Below are positions 7,430 to 12,786 of a stretch of 12,786 bases of DNA, piece by piece. How positions within the stretch are numbered: position 1 is the stretch's first letter; every line of letters starts with the position of its first letter. This DNA is from Cryomorphaceae bacterium. Lineage in GTDB: Bacteria; Bacteroidota; Bacteroidia; Flavobacteriales; Schleiferiaceae. The stretch is taken from the NCBI GenBank assembly GCA_013911625.1, contig JACESW010000021.1, forward strand, positions 1 to 12,786, written 5' to 3'. Both the position numbers and the translations under genes were made by a program. The notes beneath the pieces were generated by a model. The model ran no database searches and was not told where the DNA came from. It saw only the letters and a list, made by a program, of their open reading frames with translations.

Positions 7430-7507
7430 CGACGATATAGTTATCGTACGTGTTTTTGTGTTAAGCGAGTGAGGGTTAAAGTGGGGACTTTAGCCCTCTT
7501 TTCTTTT
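7430..7507 (+). ncRNA. Candidate sigma-54-driven small RNA
   Basis: From the expected sigma-54 start near 7430 to the T-run after the terminator hairpin is about 75 bases without a credible reading frame. The first hairpin begins at the predicted 5' end: ACGATA (7432-7437) pairs with TATCGT (7442-7447) around a 4-base loop, extended by 3-4 more pairs beyond one bulged A (7448). A single-stranded, T/G-rich linker (7453-7470) follows, then the terminator stem. The 3' part is antisense to the last codons of the convergent permease gene. Existence is inferred only from promoter-hairpin-terminator spacing; it could instead be the distal 3' end of the paaABC transcript. Confidence 0.5.
7471..7507 (+). 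terminator. Intrinsic terminator (candidate small RNA / paaABC)
   Basis: GAGGGTTAAAGT (7471-7482) pairs with ACTTTAGCCCTC (7487-7498) over 12 positions with one T-G pair and a GGGG loop. It is followed by TTTTCTTTT. The T-run is only on the plus strand, so it stops rightward transcription. The stop codon of the convergent permease gene (7478-7476) and its last few codons form part of the stem. Confidence 0.8.
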
Positions 7508-8324
7508 GTATAATAAAAGCAAGGACAAATAATAAGAAGCTTACAACCGCCATCGAGCCGCTGATTGAGGCCTCCAATAGATCAGACACGAAGTATCCTC
7601 CTACAGCGCTGAATAAGCCTTGAAGTACAATAAAAATAACCATGAGCCTCAGGTCTTTTGTAAGTAAGTATGCTGTTGCCGCGGGAACTACTAAAAACGC
7701 AATGACCAGAATAGCGCCTACACTTTCAAAGCTTACTACTGTTGCTACCGAGGTGGCTGCCATTAATGCATAGTGCCAAAGGGTTGTTCTTATACCCACG
7801 CTTTTAGCGTATTCCGGGTTAAAACTGGTGAGAACCCAACCTTTGTACCCTAGCCAGAAAACAACTTGGGTAAAAATAAAAAGCACCGACAAGGTCCATA
7901 CCGCACTCGGAGCGCGCAGACCCAAAAACGTCGTTTGTTGTAGGGGTACAAAAGCGAGCTCGCCGTGGAGCACACAGTCTGCGTCTATATCAGCCTGTCC
8001 TGCGTATTTGGTAACCAGAATAACACCCACCGCAAACAAGAAGGTGAATACCGTACCCATTGCAGCGTCACCCTGCATTTTGCCTTTGGAAGAAAAGAAT
8101 TGAATCAAAAATGTGGTTAAAACCCCCATAATAATTGCGCCTAACAACAAAGGAAGCGAAGCACGAGACCCGCTGATTAAATAGGCAATTACTATTCCTG
8201 GTAGTACAGCATGAGACAGCGCGTCACCCATCATGCTCATTTTACGTAACAACAAGAGGTTCCCAAGCATTCCTGTGGAGGAGGCTACCAAAAAACCTGT
8301 TATGATAATCCAAACCGCATCCAT
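7476..8324 (-). CDS. troD: Metal ABC transporter permease (TroD-type)
   Basis: A 282-residue integral membrane protein of the ABC-3 permease family for Mn/Zn/Fe uptake. Hydrophobic segments run through the whole length (for example 3-25, 33-52, 57-77, 88-106, 187-215 and 249-276). Family signatures: LLRKMSMMGDALSHAVLPGIV near residues 25-45 (coupling-helix region preceding the second helix), DCVLHGELAFV, and the SFESVGAILVIAFLVVPAATAYL block. It starts at ATG 8324, one base after the stop of the upstream permease, so the genes are coupled. The two permeases probably form a heterodimer in the inner membrane. Last gene of the operon; its 3' end sits in the plus-strand terminator stem. The metal cannot be assigned from this subunit. 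Confidence 0.9.
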   Translation of the reverse strand: MDAVWIIITGFLVASSTGMLGNLLLLRKMSMMGDALSHAVLPGIVIAYLISGSRASLPLLLGAIIMGVLTTFLIQFFSSKGKMQGDAAMGTVFTFLFAVGVILVTKYAGQADIDADCVLHGELAFVPLQQTTFLGLRAPSAVWTLSVLFIFTQVVFWLGYKGWVLTSFNPEYAKSVGIRTTLWHYALMAATSVATVVSFESVGAILVIAFLVVPAATAYLLTKDLRLMVIFIVLQGLFSAVGGYFVSDLLEASISGSMAVVSFLLFVLAFIIQKKRGLKSPL

Positions 8325-8325
8325 A

Positions 8326-9630
8326 TTACGCTAAATCTGGATCTGGAATAATTTCATGAATCTCCAAAAGAGGGTTGAACCTCGAACACAATCCAAGCTC
8401 ACGAAGAATTTCTTCTTCAATCTCTGGAGTTAAGAAGTGTTCCATCGTTTCCGCTTCGTCGTGAACCAAGTGAACGCTCATTTGCATTCTGCGCTGAAGG
8501 TATACCTCCCATATCTTATGGCGGCGGTCTATATCTGCACCATAATTTCTTCCTGCTGTACTCAGGGTGAACCCCCCGTGAACGGGGCGTATAAGTCCTT
8601 TGCTGCTTAAGCGGCCCACAGTTCTATTCCAACGGTTTGGTTCAAAAAACTGTCTTTGACTAATAGATTCACGAGTAAATAACTTGCCTTTACCTCGCAC
8701 TTCATTTTGAACCGCAGCCTTAAGAAGGTTTTCTTCGTTAATTCTTCGGCGAAGCAGCAGTTTATTCCACCGTTGATAAACAATTCCCTTGCGCGGTGCG
8801 AACAGCATCGAAATAAAGGCTATAATACTTACGCTTACTATCGTCCATGGGCCTGTTGGCATATTAGTTTGGGAATAGCTCACAAACGCACCAATCCACC
8901 CCCCTAAAGAGCCGAAAACGCCACTGATAATAAGCATCGGTACCAATCGATCCGTCCAAAAACGAGCTGCTGTGGGCGGTATGATCAAAAGAGCACTCAT
9001 CATAACAATACCAACGGCCTTAATACCAACGCTAATAGTTAGTATGGTAATGATGCTAATAAGGGTGTCTATTTTCTTTCTACTAATGCCAATGCTTTGG
9101 GCATAATCGGAATTAAAAATAATTGCTTTGACACTCCAATAACTCGCTATTATCAAACCGAGAACCACAAGACTAACGCTTGCAAAAGCAATACTATCTG
9201 CTGGTGTCATTGCCGCAGCATTCCCAAATATGTAATGATCTAACCCGCTCTGGTTTCCAACATACCTTGATTGAATCATAGTAAGAAGGACGATACCTAA
9301 ACCAAAAAAACTTGATAATACTATTGCAAGGGCACTATCGCCTTTTATCTTGCTTTGTTGTGTGATGTAATCAACAACCCAAATACTCATCCACCCGCTA
9401 ATAGCAGCTCCTAAAATCATCACCGCAGGATTCTTCACGCCGCTTAACAAAAACGCAATTAATACCCCTGGCAACATACTGTGCGCAACAGTCTCTCCCA
9501 CTAGCGTTTTCTTACGTAGAAAATTGAAACTTCCAACCGTTCCACTCATGCCGCCTAATAGCACGATGGCTATGACCACATACCTAACGTTTGGGTCTTC
9601 TAAGCTGAGATATTTGATTAGTACATCCAA
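8326..9630 (-). CDS. troC: Metal ABC transporter permease fused to DtxR/MntR-type regulator domain (TroC-type)
   Basis: 434 residues. Positions 1-278 are an ABC-3 permease: FLRKKTLVGETVAHSMLPGV (37-56), GLDHYIFGNAAAM (129-141) and KAVGIVMMSALLIIPPTAARFW (204-225). Residues about 295-434 form a cytosolic winged-helix plus metal-binding dimerisation domain of the DtxR family. With a constant offset of 292 the DtxR ligand positions are filled: His371, Glu375, His390, Glu394, Glu397, His398. Glu394 replaces the DtxR Cys102, as in MntR. MntR's N-terminal Asp8/Glu11 do not seem conserved (Asn/Lys). The domain could sense Mn or Fe at the membrane. Start: TTG 9630 directly follows the TAA of the binding-protein gene in the same frame, so nothing further upstream is possible, and the N-terminus matches the family from there. 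Such fusions are known in Bacteroidota. Confidence 0.88.
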   Translation of the reverse strand: MDVLIKYLSLEDPNVRYVVIAIVLLGGMSGTVGSFNFLRKKTLVGETVAHSMLPGVLIAFLLSGVKNPAVMILGAAISGWMSIWVVDYITQQSKIKGDSALAIVLSSFFGLGIVLLTMIQSRYVGNQSGLDHYIFGNAAAMTPADSIAFASVSLVVLGLIIASYWSVKAIIFNSDYAQSIGISRKKIDTLISIITILTISVGIKAVGIVMMSALLIIPPTAARFWTDRLVPMLIISGVFGSLGGWIGAFVSYSQTNMPTGPWTIVSVSIIAFISMLFAPRKGIVYQRWNKLLLRRRINEENLLKAAVQNEVRGKGKLFTRESISQRQFFEPNRWNRTVGRLSSKGLIRPVHGGFTLSTAGRNYGADIDRRHKIWEVYLQRRMQMSVHLVHDEAETMEHFLTPEIEEEILRELGLCSRFNPLLEIHEIIPDPDLA

Positions 9631-10536
9631 TTATTTCAAGTATTCAGCAATGGTCTTAGCGTTAAAGATGAGCATTTTGAAGTACGTGTTCTGGTCTTCT
9701 TCACTTCCTAGGCTGTCACTCAATAATTCGGGTCCAATTTTCACATCAAACCCTTTTGAAGCACAACCCCTTTGAACACTCTCCATGGCCTGAGGGCTTA
9801 TGATATTTTCAAGAAAAATAGCAGGAACCTTTTGTTCAACGATAAAATCAACCAAATCTGTAATCTCGCGCAGACCAAACTCGCTTACAGTACTAGCGCC
9901 TTGGAGTGTCTTAACTTGTAATCCATAATCCCGAGCAAAATAACTGAGCGCATCGTGTGTGGTAATCACCAAGCGTTGCTGCTCTGGTATAGCATCTACA
10001 ATAGCGTTTACCTCAATAGCTACTGAATCCATCGTTGAAAAGTAGCCGTCCATTTTTAGTTGAATACCCGCTGCCTCATCCGAATAATTTTGAAGCAATT
10101 CTCCTACAATAGTTTTAATAGCGTTTTGCGCTAACTCCTTATCAAACCAGGCATGCGGATCGATTGAAGCTGGAAAATTTGGATCGCGAATAATTAATTC
10201 GTTAGGAAAATTCTTAGCAGCATCGATGATGAGCTTATCCTCCATATGTTCTAATACTTCAATAATCTTCCCTTCTAAATGAAGTCCATGATAAATAATC
10301 ACATCTGCCTCACGCAACAGATCTAAATCCTTTTTGGATGGTTTATACACGTGAGGATCTATACCCACCTTTAGTAGTGGTAATACTTCTATTTTCTCTG
10401 AAGCAATATTACTTACCCAATCAGTCATAATGCTCGTAGTACAAACTACTTTGATTGTATCATTAGCTGGCTCCACTGTTGGAGGAGAACAAGAAAATAG
10501 AACTAGTCCAGTAAGAAAGGAAAGGAGGTATCGCAT
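9631..10536 (-). CDS. troA: Metal ABC transporter substrate-binding lipoprotein (TroA-like)
   Basis: 301 residues from ATG 10536: MRYLLSFLTGLVLFSC is a lipoprotein signal with lipidated Cys16. Cluster A-I fold: the metal ligands correspond to those of Treponema TroA (His68, His133, His199, Asp279) as His62 (DPHVY), His128 (DPHAW), His194 (TTHDALSYF) and Asp274 (LLSDSLG). The stretch VKTLQGASTVSEFG is also TroA-like. There is no His-rich loop of the ZnuA type. It would bind Mn2+, Zn2+ or Fe2+ in the periplasm and deliver it to the two permeases downstream. A TTG at 10563 would extend the protein by nine residues, but it overlaps the -7 box and spoils the signal peptide. First gene of the leftward operon; no ATPase gene follows. 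Confidence 0.92.
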   Translation of the reverse strand: MRYLLSFLTGLVLFSCSPPTVEPANDTIKVVCTTSIMTDWVSNIASEKIEVLPLLKVGIDPHVYKPSKKDLDLLREADVIIYHGLHLEGKIIEVLEHMEDKLIIDAAKNFPNELIIRDPNFPASIDPHAWFDKELAQNAIKTIVGELLQNYSDEAAGIQLKMDGYFSTMDSVAIEVNAIVDAIPEQQRLVITTHDALSYFARDYGLQVKTLQGASTVSEFGLREITDLVDFIVEQKVPAIFLENIISPQAMESVQRGCASKGFDVKIGPELLSDSLGSEEDQNTYFKMLIFNAKTIAEYLK

Positions 10537-10560
10537 CTTATTTTGATTTATTCTAAATAA

Positions 10561-10568
10561 CAAAAGTA
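10561..10568 (-). promoter_or_regulatory. -7 element of the metal-uptake operon
   Basis: On the minus strand TACTTTTG matches TAnnTTTG exactly and lies 24 bases before the binding-protein ATG (10536). It is 5 bases from an oppositely directed -7 box at 10574-10581, and the outer bases form a partial dyad (CAAA...TTTG). No -33 TTG at the usual spacing was seen. Confidence 0.5.
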
Positions 10569-10573
10569 ACTCG

Positions 10574-10581
10574 TAAATTTG
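10574..10581 (+). promoter_or_regulatory. -7 element candidate for the ALDH7 gene
   Basis: TAAATTTG matches TAnnTTTG exactly. It would give a leader of about 80 bases before ATG 10670. A second, weaker candidate TATTTTTA lies at 10640-10647, nearer the start. Neither has a clear -33 element. Confidence 0.4.
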
Positions 10582-10669
10582 TTCGAAACCCTTTGAGAAA
10601 GTCTTTTTTTAATCCAACAGATTACAGCGCTATTCATCGTATTTTTAAAGGGAATCTATAACCCAATAC

Positions 10670-12211
10670 ATGGAAGCATTTACACCTTCTCAGATCTTAG
10701 AGTCTTTACATCTTACTGGAACTATCCACGGAACCTCAACTGGTCAGCAATGGATGGAAAGCAGTGACACTATTACTTCTAACTCCCCTATTGATAGCCT
10801 GGAACTAGGTAGTGTAAGTGTTACGACAAAAGAACAATATGATGCAGTAGTTAGTGCTGCCTCTGAAGCTTTTAAAACACTTCGTAGTATGCCCGCTCCT
10901 AAGAGAGGTGAGCTCATGCGCCAATTTGGAAATGCCCTGCGTGAAAAGAAAGCAGCACTTGGTGCCCTAGTTTCCTTAGAAATGGGAAAAAGCTACCAGG
11001 AAGGCCTAGGTGAAGTCCAAGAGATGATTGATATCTGTGATTTTGCTGTTGGTCTATCTCGCCAGTTGTATGGATTAACCATCAAGAGTGAAAGAACGGC
11101 CCACCACATGATGGAACAGTGGCATCCACTTGGAGTTGTGGGTGTAATTTCTGCGTTCAATTTCCCGGTTGCTGTATGGGCTTGGAATTTTGCATTAGCC
11201 GTAGTTTGTGGTAATACCGTGGTTTGGAAGGGCAGTGAAAAAGCACCATTATGTGCTGTTGCTTGCCAACACATTTGGAATAAAGTTGCTGCAGCGAACA
11301 ACCTTCCAGAGGGAATTTCTTCGATCATCACCGGTGAGTATACACGTGGTGAGTGGATGACCCACGATGAGAGAATACCACTGATCTCAGCTACAGGTTC
11401 TACAAGGATGGGAAGAATAGTTGGTGCCCAAGTTGCCTCAAGATTTGGAAAATCTATTTTAGAATTGGGTGGTAATAATGCTATTATCATCACCCCTACC
11501 TGTGATTTAAAAATGACTGTTACCGGTGCTTTATTTGGTGCCGTTGGAACATGTGGTCAACGTTGTACCTCAACTAGAAGACTCATTATCCACGAGAGGG
11601 TTTACGATAAAGTGAAGAACGCATTGATTGAAGCATACGGTCAAATTAAAATTGGTAACCCACTAGATGAGAGTAATCACGTAGGACCACTTATTGATCA
11701 GGATGCAGTGAATGCCTTTTTAAACACTATTAAAAATGTACAAGCTGAAGGTGGAAAAGTACTGTACGGCGGTGAAGTACTTGAAGGAGAAATTTATGAT
11801 GATGGGTTCTATGTTCAACCTTGTATCGTTGAGGCTTCTAACGAGTATGAAAGTGTTCAAAAAGAAACCTTCGCGCCTATCCTTTACCTCTTAAAATATG
11901 AAGGTGATGTTGAAAATGCTATCACTATTCAAAACAATGTAAAGCAAGGATTATCGAGTGCTATCATGACTAGTGATGTTCGGGAAGCACATATTTTCTT
12001 GAGTGAAAGTGGTTCTGACTGTGGTATTGCTAATGTTAATATTGGAACCTCCGGTGCTGAAATTGGTGGCGCCTTCGGTGGAGAAAAAGAAACTGGCGGT
12101 GGCCGTGAAAGTGGATCGGATGCTTGGAAAGCATATATGCGCCGTCAAACCAATACCTTGAATTACGGTAAAGATCTACCACTCGCTCAGGGTATTGAAT
12201 TCAATATTTAA
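10670..12211 (+). CDS. amaB: ALDH7-family aldehyde dehydrogenase (alpha-aminoadipic semialdehyde dehydrogenase)
   Basis: 513 residues, the normal length for ALDH7A1/AmaB. The general base is Glu265 in ILELGGNN and the nucleophile Cys299 in CGQRCTS, with the canonical 34-residue spacing. Family marks are [22 protein letters not shown] (160-181), [10 protein letters not shown] (240-249) and the C-terminal [20 protein letters not shown]. Known members oxidise alpha-aminoadipic semialdehyde (in equilibrium with piperideine-6-carboxylate) to aminoadipate in lysine breakdown, and some also clear other aldehydes; the lysine role here is inferred. Start ATG 10670 gives the usual N-terminus. It is divergent from the metal-uptake operon, and the GSCFA gene starts 3 bases after its stop. 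Its terminator seems to lie inside that next gene. Confidence 0.9.
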   Translation: MEAFTPSQILESLHLTGTIHGTSTGQQWMESSDTITSNSPIDSLELGSVSVTTKEQYDAVVSAASEAFKTLRSMPAPKRGELMRQFGNALREKKAALGALVSLEMGKSYQEGLGEVQEMIDICDFAVGLSRQLYGLTIKSERTAHHMMEQWHPLGVVGVISAFNFPVAVWAWNFALAVVCGNTVVWKGSEKAPLCAVACQHIWNKVAAANNLPEGISSIITGEYTRGEWMTHDERIPLISATGSTRMGRIVGAQVASRFGKSILELGGNNAIIITPTCDLKMTVTGALFGAVGTCGQRCTSTRRLIIHERVYDKVKNALIEAYGQIKIGNPLDESNHVGPLIDQDAVNAFLNTIKNVQAEGGKVLYGGEVLEGEIYDDGFYVQPCIVEASNEYESVQKETFAPILYLLKYEGDVENAITIQNNVKQGLSSAIMTSDVREAHIFLSESGSDCGIANVNIGTSGAEIGGAFGGEKETGGGRESGSDAWKAYMRRQTNTLNYGKDLPLAQGIEFNI

Positions 12212-12214
12212 ATA

Positions 12215-12786
12215 ATGATTACAGAAGTAAAAATGGGGACAGAAGAAATTTCTGCGCCCCCTTTTTTTTTCGGTTTAGGTAGCTGCTTTGTTAGTAACCT
12301 TGATCCTTATTTAAATCATTTAGGGTATGAGTACCAATTCAACCCACTAGGTACTTCTTTTAATCCGATCAGTATTGCGAAACAGCTGCGCTGGATTTTT
12401 TCTAATGAAGATTTATCTCCTAGTTTTTTTTATGAGGGTATATTTCACCAACTGGATGCAGGGAACGCCTGGCAGAATGAAAGTGATAAAGAACTTCAAA
12501 CAGTATTAGAAAATACTAGAAGTAAAATTATTCAATATCTGGACCAGCCCAGTAAGGAACTCGTTTTAGTTATTTCTTTAGGAACTGCACACGCTTGGTT
12601 TAAAAAAGGCTTAGTAGTTAATAACTGCCACAAGCTGCCAGGGCAATTTTTTGAACGAAGGTTGTTAAATAAAGAGGAAATCGTCAACGAATGGAAACAT
12701 ACTCTATCTGAATTACCTGAAAATATAAAAGTCATATTCACGGTAAGTCCCGTTCGTTATACCAGAATAGGCTTACAGGAAAATTT
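12215..12786 (+). CDS. GSCFA-domain protein, C-terminus cut by window edge
   Basis: 190 residues are visible from ATG 12215 and the frame is open at the end. The GSCFA family name motif appears as GLGSCFVSNL (about residues 20-29), followed by NPLGTSFNPISIA, the SLGTAHAW block, NCHKLPGQFFERRLL and FTVSPVRYTR. The family, common in Bacteroidota, has an SGNH-hydrolase-like fold, and its substrate is not established; many members sit near peptidoglycan or lysine/amino-acid genes. The ATG is 3 bases after the ALDH7 stop, which suggests coupling. Codons 7-19 coincide with an intrinsic terminator and encode the odd stretch MGTEEISAPPFFF. A later start would remove the GSCF motif (the next in-frame Met after Met7 is not within the visible N-terminus), so ATG 12215 or 12233 is required. 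Confidence 0.85.
   Translation, partial: MITEVKMGTEEISAPPFFFGLGSCFVSNLDPYLNHLGYEYQFNPLGTSFNPISIAKQLRWIFSNEDLSPSFFYEGIFHQLDAGNAWQNESDKELQTVLENTRSKIIQYLDQPSKELVLVISLGTAHAWFKKGLVVNNCHKLPGQFFERRLLNKEEIVNEWKHTLSELPENIKVIFTVSPVRYTRIGLQEN
12235..12270 (+). terminator. Intrinsic terminator inside the GSCFA coding start
   Basis: GGGG (12235-12238) pairs with CCCC (12257-12260) and CAGAA (12240-12244) with TTCTG (12250-12254). There is a 5-base loop and a small 1x2 internal loop, then C and nine T (12262-12270). It begins 23 bases after the ALDH7 stop, the usual place for that gene's terminator, but lies within codons 7-19 of the GSCFA gene. Confidence 0.75.

Noticed and set aside
10537..10563. TTG start at 10563 for the metal-binding lipoprotein
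   Set aside because: It overlaps the -7 box at 10561-10568 and places polar residues ahead of a clean lipoprotein signal starting at ATG 10536.
10993..11493. Long open frame antisense to the ALDH7 gene
   Set aside because: It lies fully opposite a well-supported enzyme gene, has no family features and no start signal. The same holds for frames opposite the hydrolase (1186-1602), the M1 peptidase (2384-3613) and paaA (5392-6020).
12257..12270. C5T9 tract in the GSCFA gene as a phase-variation slippage site
   Set aside because: The run is better explained as the T-tract of the overlapping terminator hairpin. Slippage cannot be judged from one sequence.

Overview
The window looks like chromosomal DNA of a member of the Bacteroidota, most likely a Flavobacteriia- or Cryomorphaceae-type organism. 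Supporting this are -7 promoter elements of the TAnnTTTG type, AT-rich start contexts with little Shine-Dalgarno signal, a GSCFA-domain protein, a TroC-type permease fused to a DtxR-type domain, and a non-phosphorylating glyceraldehyde-3-phosphate dehydrogenase of the 'LGLEAKNP' type. No tRNA, rRNA, insertion sequence, phage gene or CRISPR array was seen. The longest stretch without a gene is 212 bases.

Layout. (1) 1-982, minus: N-terminal 327 residues of a GapN-like aldehyde dehydrogenase, cut by the window edge. (2) 1195-3874, plus: a two-gene unit of a metallo-beta-lactamase-fold hydrolase and a secreted M1 metallopeptidase, closed by a bidirectional terminator (3877-3907). (3) 3906-7346: a phenylacetyl-CoA epoxidase locus. 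paaE, followed by an overlapping 54-codon gene for a very basic protein, runs leftward. paaA-paaB-paaC run rightward from a shared 99-base control region that carries a 7-bp inverted repeat around the paaA -7 box. paaD is not present. (4) 7347-7507: an intergenic stretch with a textbook sigma-54 promoter followed after about 75 bases by an intrinsic terminator and no reading frame, so a candidate small RNA. (5) 7476-10536, minus: a TroA-type metal-binding lipoprotein, a TroC permease with a C-terminal DtxR/MntR-like regulator domain, and a second (TroD-type) permease. The ATPase gene normally found in such operons is absent. (6) 10670-12786, plus: an ALDH7-family (alpha-aminoadipic semialdehyde) dehydrogenase, then the start of a GSCFA protein. 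A strong intrinsic terminator lies inside the first 20 codons of the GSCFA gene.

How the parts work together. The paa genes encode the oxygenase (PaaA catalytic, PaaB, PaaC structural) and its reductase (PaaE), which open the aromatic ring of phenylacetyl-CoA by epoxidation. Later pathway genes must lie elsewhere. The tro-like genes encode Mn/Zn/Fe-type uptake, with a sensor domain attached to the permease. The ALDH7 gene points to lysine or aldehyde catabolism. The most unusual points are regulatory: the sigma-54/small-RNA candidate, the terminator embedded in the GSCFA coding start, and the paaA operator candidate.
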